A stretch of 35,091 nucleotides of DNA from CAZMLC01 sp964567125 (GTDB taxonomy: Bacteria > Verrucomicrobiota > Kiritimatiellia > RFP12 > UBA1067), in contig CAZMLC010000023.1 of assembly GCA_964567125.1 (NCBI GenBank), forward strand, positions 1 to 35,091, given 5' to 3'. How positions within the stretch are numbered: the stretch's first letter is position 1; every line of letters starts with the position of its first letter. The position numbers were made by a program, and so were the translations under genes. The notes beneath the pieces were generated by a model, which saw only the letters and a program-made list of their open reading frames with translations, was not told the origin of the DNA and ran no database searches. Below, in pieces: positions 23,534-31,324 of the stretch.

Positions 23534-24435
23534 AAAAAATTATTGTATTGGGCAGCACCAACACGGATATGGTTGTCAAGTCGGCACGTATTCCAGCACC
23601 AGGAGAAACCGTTCTGGGTGGTAACTTCTTGATGAATCCCGGGGGTAAAGGCGCGAATCAGGCAGTCGCAGCCGCGCGTCTTGGCGGAAATGTGACCTTT
23701 ATCGCCAAGGTCGGCGACGATCTCTTCGGGCGTGAAGCTAAAGCAAACTTTGCGCGTGAGGGAATCCAAACCGATTATGTGTTTGTCGATGCGCAGAACC
23801 CTTCAGGCGTCGCGCTGATTATGGTCGACGCCCATGGCGAGAACTGTATCTCCGTAGCATCCGGTGCGAATGCCTCGCTTCTCCCCGCAGATCTTCATGT
23901 CGCGCGCCACGCGATCGAAACCGCGGATGCATTGCTCTGTCAACTCGAGACGCCGATACCGACCATTCTCGAAGCGGCACGCTGGGCTGCCGCGCAGAAC
24001 GTCCCTGTTATCCTGAATCCAGCGCCGGCGTGCGTCTTACCGGATGAACTCTATCCGTGTATTGATGTGCTGACTCCGAATGAACATGAAATCGAAGTGC
24101 TGACCGGGATTGCTGTCACGGATCTGTCATCGGCGGAAGCCGCAGCGCGCGCGGTGTGTCAGCGCGGTGTTCGCGCGGTCATCATCACGCTGGGTGCGAA
24201 AGGCGCCTATCTTTTTACTGATGAACGAGGAACCATGATTCCGGCATTTCCGGTGAAGTCAGTCGATACGACAGCGGCCGGGGATGTCTTCAATGGTGCA
24301 CTCGTTGTTGCATTGACTGAGGGTAACCCACTGGATATTGCGGCGCGTTTCGCCGCGCAGGCGGCGTCGATTGCTGTCACGCGCATGGGTGCGCAGGCGT
24401 CAGCACCGCGACGCGATGAGCTGTGTGAACGGTAA
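23530..24435 (+). CDS. rbsK: Ribokinase
   Basis: A 301-residue PfkB-family kinase that phosphorylates ribose to ribose 5-phosphate in the cytoplasm. It has the N-terminal GSTNTDMVV strand, the sugar-binding GGKGANQAVAAARLGG signature, NPAPA, and the C-terminal DTTAAGDVFNGALVVAL motif with catalytic base Asp252 and its anion hole. These motifs, notably GGKGANQA, favour ribokinase over other PfkB sugar kinases, though deoxyribokinase remains possible. Its start overlaps the stop of the ADP-ribosylglycohydrolase-fold gene, and the transporter follows 21 bases later. Confidence 0.93.
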   Translation: MKKIIVLGSTNTDMVVKSARIPAPGETVLGGNFLMNPGGKGANQAVAAARLGGNVTFIAKVGDDLFGREAKANFAREGIQTDYVFVDAQNPSGVALIMVDAHGENCISVASGANASLLPADLHVARHAIETADALLCQLETPIPTILEAARWAAAQNVPVILNPAPACVLPDELYPCIDVLTPNEHEIEVLTGIAVTDLSSAEAAARAVCQRGVRAVIITLGAKGAYLFTDERGTMIPAFPVKSVDTTAAGDVFNGALVVALTEGNPLDIAARFAAQAASIAVTRMGAQASAPRRDELCER

Positions 24436-24456
24436 ACTAAAAACGAAGGGGTAATC

Positions 24457-25464
24457 ATGTATTTTGTGCAAGACTATTCATTGGCTGTCCTTTTCTGTGT
24501 GGTGACCATGTTTTGCTGGGGTTCGTGGGGCAATACGCAGAAACTCGCGGGAAAGACGTGGCGCTACGAGCTGTTTTACTGGGATTACGTGATTGGTTTG
24601 GTGCTCTTCGGTATTCTCGCCGGGCTGACCATGGGAAGCATCGGCAGTCAAGGCCGCAGCTTTATCCCTGACCTGCTGCAAGCCTCGCCAGCCAATCTCG
24701 GCAGTGCGCTTTTTGCAGGCATCATCTTTAACGCTTCGAACATCCTCCTCTCCGCAGCCATTTCAATCGCCGGCATGTCCGTCGCCTTTCCCATCGGCAT
24801 CGGGATCGCCATGGTACTCGGCGTCATTGTCAATTATCTGGGGGACCCGAAGGGCGATCCCCTGCTGCTCTTTGCCGGGGTGGGCATTATCATGGTGGCG
24901 ATCGTGCTGAATGCCATCGCGTTTAAGATTAAAGATACGGCCACAGCGCAGCAGGCTTCTGGAACGAAGAAAGGCATTATCCTCTCCATCATCTGCGGTG
25001 TGCTGATGGCCTTTTTCTATCGCTTTGTCGCCGCGTCCATGTCAATGGATTTCGCCCATCCTGAAGCGGGCAAGATGACGCCCTACTCAGCTTTTACCGT
25101 GTTTACTCTCGGTATTTTCGCGAGCACTTTTGTCTTCAATACGATCGTGATGAAAAAGCCCTTTGCGGGGCCGCCTGTTCCGCTCTCCGATTATTTCAGA
25201 GGCAACCTTAAAATTCATAGCGTCGGGTTGCTGGGTGGCGCGATCTGGGCCTTGGGTAACATTCTGAACCTTGTGGCCGCGGGCACAGCCGGTCCTGCGA
25301 TTTCGTATGGTCTGGGACAGGGTGCGACACTCGTTGCCGCGCTGTGGGGCATCCTGATCTGGAAAGAGTTTAAAGGTGCGCCCAAACTCTCCACGCAGTT
25401 GAACATCGCCATGTTTGTGTTGTTCATGATGGGTCTCGGCCTTATCATTCGCGCAGGGCTCTAA
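24457..25464 (+). CDS. Drug/metabolite-superfamily permease, ureide-permease/ribose-transporter-like
   Basis: A 335-residue integral membrane protein with about ten predicted helices. It starts MYFVQDYSLAVLFCVVTMFC and includes the short motifs CWGSWGNTQKL, FNASNILLSAAISIAGMSV, VAFPIGIGIAMVLGVIVNY and WALGNILNLVAAGTAG. This pattern resembles the ureide permease/glucose-ribose-porter branch of the drug/metabolite transporter superfamily. As the last gene after ribokinase it is most simply the inner-membrane carrier for ribose released by the two exported hydrolases; uptake of a nucleobase is the main alternative. It has a GAAGGGG ribosome binding site and is followed immediately by a strong terminator. 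Confidence 0.8.
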   Translation: MYFVQDYSLAVLFCVVTMFCWGSWGNTQKLAGKTWRYELFYWDYVIGLVLFGILAGLTMGSIGSQGRSFIPDLLQASPANLGSALFAGIIFNASNILLSAAISIAGMSVAFPIGIGIAMVLGVIVNYLGDPKGDPLLLFAGVGIIMVAIVLNAIAFKIKDTATAQQASGTKKGIILSIICGVLMAFFYRFVAASMSMDFAHPEAGKMTPYSAFTVFTLGIFASTFVFNTIVMKKPFAGPPVPLSDYFRGNLKIHSVGLLGGAIWALGNILNLVAAGTAGPAISYGLGQGATLVAALWGILIWKEFKGAPKLSTQLNIAMFVLFMMGLGLIIRAGL

Positions 25465-25465
25465 G

Positions 25466-25515
25466 CGCAAAATAAAAAAAGGACAGGCCTGCGCCTGTCC
25501 TTTTTTTATTTTGCG
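25466..25515. terminator. Strong bidirectional terminator (perfect 23-bp inverted repeat)
   Basis: Bases 25466-25488 and 25493-25515 are exact inverted copies around a CTGC loop. The core GGACAGGC/GCCTGTCC is flanked by A7 and T7, so it gives a stem plus T tract on either strand. It separates the convergent permease and kduI genes. Confidence 0.93.
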
Positions 25516-25525
25516 TAACCATCAG

Positions 25526-26347
25526 CTACCGTATGGTCGCTGGATCCATATCATCAAAGACCTGGTTCTCTCCGCCCATGGCCCAGACAAAACGATAGGC
25601 ACCGGTTCCAACGCCGCTGTGAATCGACCATGCCGGCGAGAAAATCACGTCTTTCTCCTTGAGCACCAAGTGGCGCGTCTCATCGGGCTCACCGTACAAG
25701 TGAATCACGCGCCCCTGTTCAGGCAGATCGAAATAGCAGTAGACCTCGGTGCGGCGATCATGCGTGTGCGGCGGATAGGTGTTCCAGACCGAACCCTCGG
25801 CCAGCTCCGTATAACCCATGACCAGCTGACAGCTCGGGATCCGTCCGGGACGGATATACTGATGGATCACGCGCTGATTCGCATCCTTCTGCGAGCCCAG
25901 GGCAACATGATTGGCCTCGGCAGCTGTCGCCAGTGTTGTCGGGAAGGCCGCATGCGCCGGATACGAGACGAGATAAAAATACGCCGGAGATTTTGCCGAT
26001 ACGCTGGCAAAGGTAACAGTCCGCGCGCCTTTCCCGATATAGAGGCACTCGCGGTTTTTCACTGTGTAGACCTTGCCGTCCACAGTGATTTTTCCCGTAC
26101 CGCCAAGGTTGATCACACCGGATTCACGCCGTTCGTGAAAGAAGGCGCAGGCCATTTCGCGTCCGCCGGTTAATGCCAGTTTTTTACGCAGCGGCACCAC
26201 CGCGGCAACCACGGCACGATCCACATCAGAATAAACGACATTTAACTGTCCAGGCTGAAAAAGATTTTCGCGCAAGAAATGCGCACGCTGTTCATCGGTC
26301 GTCATGCGACGATACGAAAGGCGATCCGCTGTAGTGATTGTTTCCAT
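25526..26347 (-). CDS. kduI: 5-dehydro-4-deoxy-D-glucuronate isomerase
   Basis: A 273-residue cupin-type isomerase that converts 5-keto-4-deoxyuronate, formed from unsaturated uronates, to 2,5-diketo-3-deoxygluconate. It has the N-terminal RENLFQPGQLNVVYSDVDRA block, the FFHERRESGVINLGG segment, and the metal-binding cupin motif NTYPPHTHDRRTEVYCYFDL (His, His, Glu), with a distal histidine in SPAWSIHSG. The length is that of the family. AGGAG precedes the ATG, and the gene begins 18 bases after the GH105 gene, so the enzyme acts on the product of its neighbour. The following enzymes (KduD, KdgK, KdgA) are not in this window. Confidence 0.95.
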   Translation of the reverse strand: METITTADRLSYRRMTTDEQRAHFLRENLFQPGQLNVVYSDVDRAVVAAVVPLRKKLALTGGREMACAFFHERRESGVINLGGTGKITVDGKVYTVKNRECLYIGKGARTVTFASVSAKSPAYFYLVSYPAHAAFPTTLATAAEANHVALGSQKDANQRVIHQYIRPGRIPSCQLVMGYTELAEGSVWNTYPPHTHDRRTEVYCYFDLPEQGRVIHLYGEPDETRHLVLKEKDVIFSPAWSIHSGVGTGAYRFVWAMGGENQVFDDMDPATIR

Positions 26348-26365
26348 GAAACGACTCCTTTGCTC

Positions 26366-28579
26366 TTACCGAATACGAATTTCTGCAACACATTGACGGC
26401 GGAAATCCTCAACGCCGCGGAACCATGCCTCTGCATGGGTATAATCCATACCGCCAGACCAGCAACTCCCGGCATACGCCACCATCTCCTGGCTCTCCGG
26501 CGCGTGAATCCATGCGGCCTGCTTGACCACGACGGGAAGTCCACCGCCTGGCACGACAACGGCAATCCCCATGTAATTGTCCTTCAGATTATCCTGCGCG
26601 AACTCCCAGTCGGCAATCCACCCCTCGCCCATGACACCATCTTTTGCCGAGATCGGACGATACGTCGCGCCGCATGCAGGCATCACGCGTTGCGGGAAGC
26701 GGCTGGTTACTTTGTAGAAGTTGGATCCCAAGTCGATCTCAAAGCAACGGGTTTCCCCCGTCTTATACACCAGCTCAAATCGACTGCGGATTGGTCCGTT
26801 ATCGAGCAATTTCCACGACTCAAATGAGATCGCCTGGCGATATGCGCCCTTATCCACCACGGCGGAACCGCCGCACCCTGGTCCTGTACCGACCTTATAG
26901 CAATCGATGCCGTAACCGAGATTTGGCGCGTGATAATTTTTCTCTTTGAAGATGCGATTAATAATCGGCTGACGACTGTTCTTACCAAACGCGTCAATAC
27001 CATTGCCGATTAAAGCCGGACGTCCTGGTTTGTCACCATCGACCGCCCATAATGCAGGTCCGTAGGCGCGAAACGCGATGCGGTCATTTTCCCAGGCGAA
27101 GTCATCCTTGCGTTCCGGCACAAAGCGCGCAAAGGTCGTACGAGCCGATTGAGGCAAGGCGCTTCTGTCCATGCCAGCGACCAACAGGAAGGTCTTACAT
27201 TGTTCAGGATGCAGATCGGTCTGGAAGAGCACGCGGACAGGTTTGCCTGCCTCGCTGATAATCTGCGAGACAATCCAGCGTGATCGCACACCATCCATCA
27301 CAGCCAGATTTTCCGCCGTCGCGGACGGAACTTTCTTCACGACGTCCGACCATGCAAGCTCGATGGTCTTTTCGCGACAGAAGACAGGTGATTTATTTTC
27401 CACGGTTACCGGCGCATGCTGCAAGGCTTTCAACAGATCGAGCCGGTAGAGCTCCGAACTGGCCATCAAAAAGGCGCCCACACCGTAAATTTCCGTTTTG
27501 GAAACATCAAATTTCTGTGGATCCGCGCCAATCGGCTGCACATGCGTCAGCTTGCCATCGGGCTCGACAAAGGCGCTCAGCGCTGCATAGGCCTTGCGTA
27601 AAGCCGGCAACGCTTCTGCCTCGCTCAGGTATCCCTGGTTGATGCCCCAGGCCAGCGCATAACAAATAAACCCGGTGGAACTCGTCTCTTGCAGCGGATA
27701 GCTGGCGGGATCCAGCAGGCTGGCGCGCCAAACGCCATCGTCCGGCTGGATTGCAATCATCTTGCGGCACATCGCCTGGAATTGACGAACGAAAAAGCGG
27801 CGTTCCGGATGGTGGGATGGAAGGATCTGCAAGACGCGCACGAGTCCGCCGAGCACCCATCCGTTGCCGCGTCCCCAGAAGACCTTCTTGCCATTCGCCT
27901 CTTTCTTGCGATCGGGGAAATAACTCTTATCGCGGAAGAACAGGTGCTCCTTTTCGTCATAGAGAAACGCGCTGGTCGCTTTCCATTCGCGGATCATGAA
28001 ATCCAGATACCGGGTGTCGTCCGTCACGTCGTAGATCTTGGCCCATGCGGGCGGCGCCATGAAAAGCGCATCGCACCACCACCAGCGCATCGCGATCTTC
28101 GCGGCCTCGTCATTGCCGCGTTTGCCATGCTTAATCTCGCCGACGTCGCACGTGGCCGGATGGTCTAAAATAAAATCAAACTGCGCCTGCGAAGGTGCGA
28201 TCATCTGCGGCTCGCGATAGAGCATATAGAGCTCGGAGAAAGCCTGACTGACCGCATAGTCATCCGCATGATAGATGCGTGTCCAGTTTTTCCATGCCTG
28301 CTGTTCGCCGACGGCTTTCACTGCTTCGCGATACTTCGCATCGGCACATAAGCCATCTAACGCTAAATAGCCGGGATACAGCGCGCCATGCGTCCAATCA
28401 AGCGCGTGATGCTTCGACGGATTCGCAAGCTGCCAGTCCGCAACCTTCACCATCAATGCAAGCGTTGTATCAGCCTGTTCACGTTGCTTAGTAGCAGAAC
28501 AGGGCTCGCTTTTCAGCGTTGAACACGCACAGACGAGCGTAAGACCTCCCAGCAGGATACATGTGGTTCTGGCTTTCAT
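26366..28579 (-). CDS. Lipoprotein GH105 unsaturated uronyl hydrolase fused to DUF4861
   Basis: A 737-residue protein. The N-terminal signal ends LTLVCAC, probably a lipobox with a non-standard Cys at -2. Residues about 30-385 are a GH88/GH105 (alpha/alpha) barrel: YHADDYAVSQAFSELY, WWWCDALFMAPPAWAKIY with its catalytic-type Asp, FWGRGNGWVLGGLVR, and SSTGFICYALAWGI. GH105 enzymes remove unsaturated galacturonyl or glucuronyl residues from lyase products such as rhamnogalacturonan fragments. Residues about 400-737 match the DUF4861 pattern (FEIDLGSNFYKVTSRFP, and a final SGGMDYTHAEAWFRG), whose function is unknown. I use ATG 28579, preceded by GGAGGAGG, rather than a longer frame from 28627. 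kduI follows 18 bases downstream. Confidence 0.88.
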   Translation of the reverse strand: MKARTTCILLGGLTLVCACSTLKSEPCSATKQREQADTTLALMVKVADWQLANPSKHHALDWTHGALYPGYLALDGLCADAKYREAVKAVGEQQAWKNWTRIYHADDYAVSQAFSELYMLYREPQMIAPSQAQFDFILDHPATCDVGEIKHGKRGNDEAAKIAMRWWWCDALFMAPPAWAKIYDVTDDTRYLDFMIREWKATSAFLYDEKEHLFFRDKSYFPDRKKEANGKKVFWGRGNGWVLGGLVRVLQILPSHHPERRFFVRQFQAMCRKMIAIQPDDGVWRASLLDPASYPLQETSSTGFICYALAWGINQGYLSEAEALPALRKAYAALSAFVEPDGKLTHVQPIGADPQKFDVSKTEIYGVGAFLMASSELYRLDLLKALQHAPVTVENKSPVFCREKTIELAWSDVVKKVPSATAENLAVMDGVRSRWIVSQIISEAGKPVRVLFQTDLHPEQCKTFLLVAGMDRSALPQSARTTFARFVPERKDDFAWENDRIAFRAYGPALWAVDGDKPGRPALIGNGIDAFGKNSRQPIINRIFKEKNYHAPNLGYGIDCYKVGTGPGCGGSAVVDKGAYRQAISFESWKLLDNGPIRSRFELVYKTGETRCFEIDLGSNFYKVTSRFPQRVMPACGATYRPISAKDGVMGEGWIADWEFAQDNLKDNYMGIAVVVPGGGLPVVVKQAAWIHAPESQEMVAYAGSCWSGGMDYTHAEAWFRGVEDFRRQCVAEIRIR

Positions 28580-28607
28580 TAAATGGACCTCCTCCTTAAA
28601 TAGGGGG

Positions 28608-28616
28608 AGCATACCA
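28608..28616 (-). promoter_or_regulatory. Extended -10 element of the GH105-kduI operon
   Basis: TGGTATGCT on the minus strand (TGn then TATGCT) lies about 30 bases upstream of the start codon. No strong -35 is seen, which is common with extended -10 promoters or activator-dependent ones. Confidence 0.45.
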
Positions 28617-28667
28617 AATGTCTGCAACGAAGAAAATCCTCAAATCGGAAAACGTGTTGAAAACTGA

Positions 28668-28699
28668 ATGACTAAACATGTACATGACTAAACATGTAC
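28668..28699. repeat. Perfect tandem repeat of a 16-bp operator-like unit
   Basis: ATGACTAAACATGTAC occurs twice head to tail at 28668-28683 and 28684-28699. The junction creates the 10-bp palindrome CATGTACATG at 28677-28686, and a nine-of-ten version recurs at 28693-28702. The repeat sits between the divergent GH105 and esterase promoters and abuts the TTGACA -35 of the esterase promoter, suggesting a regulator binding two helically phased sites. Confidence 0.65.
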
Positions 28700-28700
28700 A

Positions 28701-28729
28701 TTGACACCGTATCCGCCCAATGTTAAACT
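28701..28729 (+). promoter_or_regulatory. Sigma-70-like promoter of the esterase-EndoQ-queH operon
   Basis: A perfect TTGACA (28701-28706) is followed by a 17-base spacer and TAAACT (28724-28729). The predicted 5' leader is about 38 bases. Confidence 0.6.
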
Positions 28730-28773
28730 TTCAAATAATTACAGGGAGTTTCACATATCTAAGGGGATTTGGC

Positions 28774-29535
28774 ATGAAATGTTTATTCGTTGCGTGTTGT
28801 TTGATCGCAACCTCACTGTCCGCTCAAACAGGAACACCGATGATGACTGCGCATACATTCACGTTGCCTGATGCAGGCACGCTGAATTATCGGATCTATG
28901 TACCTGCCTCGTTTTCCGCCGGGAAAAAAGTCCCACTTGTTCTTTTCCTGCATGGCGCGGGCGAGCGCGGTGATGATAACCTCAAGCAATTGAAGCACGG
29001 CGTAACCAACATCCTCAACTTCGTGCAAAAGACGGGCGAGGCGATTGTGATTGCGCCGCAATGTCCTGCGAATAAGCGCTGGGTCGAGGTGGACTGGAAC
29101 ACGCAAACGCATTCAATGCCTGCGGAACCGTCACTTCCCATGAAGCTGGTACTCGCCCTGCTCGAGGATGTTTTGCAGAAGTATCCGGTTGATCAGAACA
29201 AGCTCTATGTGACAGGCGTTTCCATGGGTGGATACGGCACTTGGGATCTGATCCAACGCCGTCCGAAACTCGTTGCTGCGGCGATTCCGATCTGCGGTGG
29301 CGGCGATCCTGCGCTCGCGCCGATGATTAAGAATGTCAACATCTGGATCTTCCACGGCGGCAGCGACACGGTCGTGCCGGTGGTTCGCTCACAGAACATG
29401 TACACGGCGCTGAAAGCGTGCGGCGGACATGTTCAATACACCGAATATCCCAACGTCAATCATGACGCATGGACGCGCACGTACGCCAATGCGGACGTCT
29501 TAACGTGGATGTTCAAGCAAACTCGTCATCCCTAA
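28774..29535 (+). CDS. Exported alpha/beta-hydrolase, esterase/phospholipase-carboxylesterase-like
   Basis: A 253-residue protein with a signal peptide (CLFVACCLIATSLSA, then Q). It has an oxyanion-hole segment LVLFLHGAGERGDDN and a complete catalytic triad: Ser150 in GVSMGGYG, Asp198 in HGGSDTVVPV and His230 in NVNHDAW. The pattern resembles exported PHB-depolymerase- and carboxylesterase-like enzymes that often remove acetyl or other acyl groups from plant polysaccharides. I use ATG 28774 with a GGGGA ribosome binding site; an upstream in-frame ATG at 28720 lies within the predicted promoter. It is divergent from the GH105-kduI operon, so deacylation of a pectin-like substrate is a reasonable guess. 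Confidence 0.85.
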   Translation: MKCLFVACCLIATSLSAQTGTPMMTAHTFTLPDAGTLNYRIYVPASFSAGKKVPLVLFLHGAGERGDDNLKQLKHGVTNILNFVQKTGEAIVIAPQCPANKRWVEVDWNTQTHSMPAEPSLPMKLVLALLEDVLQKYPVDQNKLYVTGVSMGGYGTWDLIQRRPKLVAAAIPICGGGDPALAPMIKNVNIWIFHGGSDTVVPVVRSQNMYTALKACGGHVQYTEYPNVNHDAWTRTYANADVLTWMFKQTRHP

Positions 29536-30797
29536 TGAGCGCACGCTTTTACGCTGACCTGCATATTCATTCGCGATTTTCTCGCGCAACCAGTCCGCAG
29601 TGTACCCCCGAAGGTCTTGCGCACTGGGCGCAGCGCAAAGGGATCACAGTCTGCGGCACGGGCGACTGTACCCATCCGGGATGGATGGCGGAATTGCAGG
29701 AAAAACTGGAGTCTGATCCTGACTCGGACCTCTATCGGTTGACACCCGATTATCAAGCGCTCGCGGACGAAAATCTCCCGCAACGCTGCAAAAGTGCGGT
29801 GCGTTTCCTGGTCACCGGCGAAATCAGCTGCATTTACAAGCGTGACAACCGCGTACGCAAAGTCCATGCGATTGTTGCGCTGCCCACCCTTCAGGATGCG
29901 AAGGCCCTCAATGCGCGCCTTGCCAAAATCGGTAATATCGTCTCGGATGGTCGCCCGATCCTGGGGCTTGATCCGCGTATGTTGCTGCAGATGATGCTGG
30001 AAGTCAACCCCGCATCCATGTTGATCCCCGCGCATATCTGGACCCCGTGGTTTTCCATGCTCGGGGCGAAATCGGGATTTGATTCGCTTGAAGCCTGTTT
30101 CGGTGAATGGTCATCGTATATCGCCGCGGTCGAAACGGGATTATCCTCGGATGCGCCGATGAACCATCGGATTCGCTGTTTGGACCGCGTCGCCTTGGTT
30201 TCAAACTCGGATCTGCATTCACCGGCGAATCTCGGCAGAAACGCCAACCTCTTTTTTGGAAGCCCCTCCTTTCAGCGGATTCGGCAGGGACTGATCACCC
30301 GCGATCCCGCCATATGCGGCGGCACCGTCGATCTCTATCCTGAAGAGGGAAAATACTTTTTCGACGGTCATCGCACCTGTCGTGTCTGCCAAACGCCGGA
30401 ACAAAGCATGCAGACCGATAATATCTGCCCAGTATGCAAGAAGGAGTTGACCATCGGCGTGCTCCATCGCGTTGTTGAACTGGAACGCAACCAGTCGACG
30501 GTTGCGACCGAACCACCACCGATACGGCTTCCCTACCAGTATATCATCCCGCTTCCAGAACTACTCTCCCAGGCGCTCAGTGTTGCATCGACCAGTAAGA
30601 AAGTCCAAGCCGCCTACAGCGATGTGCAGAATCAGGTGGGGCCTGAACTCCCTTTCCTACTGGACATGCCCAGTCAGGAACTGCTCCAGCATGCGATCGG
30701 ACCTTCAATCCTGGCCATGCGCCAAGGCCACGTAATCCGCTCTGGTGGATTTGACGGTGAATATGGTATGATTCGCGTCACTACAGCTGCACAATGA
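29535..30797 (+). CDS. EndoQ-like PHP-domain DNA repair endonuclease
   Basis: A 420-residue protein of the PHP family resembling endonuclease Q (TIGR00375), which nicks DNA 5' to deaminated bases and abasic sites. The N-terminal PHP metal motifs are ADLHIHSRFSR and GTGDCTHPGW, with a later LVSNSDLHSPANLGR. A four-cysteine zinc ribbon follows (Cys282, Cys285, Cys298, Cys301, spaced CxxC-x12-CxxC). The C-terminal third includes RLPYQYIIPLPELLSQAL and a final RSGGFDGEYG. The start shares a base with the esterase stop (TAATG), so translation is probably coupled, and the stop overlaps the queH start. Family members were first studied in archaea, and bacterial versions are less common. Confidence 0.85.
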   Translation: MSARFYADLHIHSRFSRATSPQCTPEGLAHWAQRKGITVCGTGDCTHPGWMAELQEKLESDPDSDLYRLTPDYQALADENLPQRCKSAVRFLVTGEISCIYKRDNRVRKVHAIVALPTLQDAKALNARLAKIGNIVSDGRPILGLDPRMLLQMMLEVNPASMLIPAHIWTPWFSMLGAKSGFDSLEACFGEWSSYIAAVETGLSSDAPMNHRIRCLDRVALVSNSDLHSPANLGRNANLFFGSPSFQRIRQGLITRDPAICGGTVDLYPEEGKYFFDGHRTCRVCQTPEQSMQTDNICPVCKKELTIGVLHRVVELERNQSTVATEPPPIRLPYQYIIPLPELLSQALSVASTSKKVQAAYSDVQNQVGPELPFLLDMPSQELLQHAIGPSILAMRQGHVIRSGGFDGEYGMIRVTTAAQ

Positions 30798-31324
30798 AGG
30801 TTTTGCTCCATACATGTTGTGCCCCGTGCGCCAGTCAGTGCATCGCGGTGTTGCATGCCTTGAACCACGAGGTGACGCTTTTTTTCTCGAACGCCAATAT
30901 CGCGCCCGAGGAGGAATATCAGTTGCGTCTGGACTCCGTGCGCCAGCTGGCGAACGCCATGAAGGTCGCACTGATCGTGGATGAAAACGATCATGCCGCA
31001 TGGTGCAGTGAGGTCGCCCAAGGATTTGAGAATGAACCCGAACGCGGTGCACGCTGCACGCGCTGTTTCACATACAGCTTACAGCGCACCGTTAACGTGC
31101 TGCGCAACATGCCGGAGTATGATGTCTTCACGACATCGCTCTCGATCAGCCCGCACAAATCCAGCACGACGCTCTTTGCGATTGGACGCCAACTCGGCGG
31201 CGAACGTTTTCTCGCCATCGATTTTAAAAAGAAAAATGGTTTCCAGAAAAGCGTCGAATGGGCCCGTACACTGAATCTTTATCGGCAGCGTTATTGCGGC
31301 TGTGAGTGGAGCATCCGCCCATGA
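30794..31324 (+). CDS. queH: Epoxyqueuosine reductase QueH
   Basis: A 176-residue member of the QueH family (former DUF208), which reduces epoxyqueuosine to queuosine in tRNA as the non-cobalamin alternative to QueG. The conserved cysteine/metal motifs are present: HTCCAPCA (Cys8, Cys9, Cys12), GARCTRCF (Cys88, Cys91), the SISPHKSS segment, and the C-terminal FKKKNGFQKSVE and LYRQRYCGCEWS. The gene overlaps EndoQ at its start (ATGA) and the SBF transporter at its end (ATGA). No other queuosine gene is in the window. Confidence 0.93.
   Translation: MKVLLHTCCAPCASQCIAVLHALNHEVTLFFSNANIAPEEEYQLRLDSVRQLANAMKVALIVDENDHAAWCSEVAQGFENEPERGARCTRCFTYSLQRTVNVLRNMPEYDVFTTSLSISPHKSSTTLFAIGRQLGGERFLAIDFKKKNGFQKSVEWARTLNLYRQRYCGCEWSIRP

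Noticed and set aside
28668..28699. CRISPR array
   Set aside because: Only two 16-base units, adjacent with no spacer, and no cas genes nearby. It is a tandem operator-like repeat.
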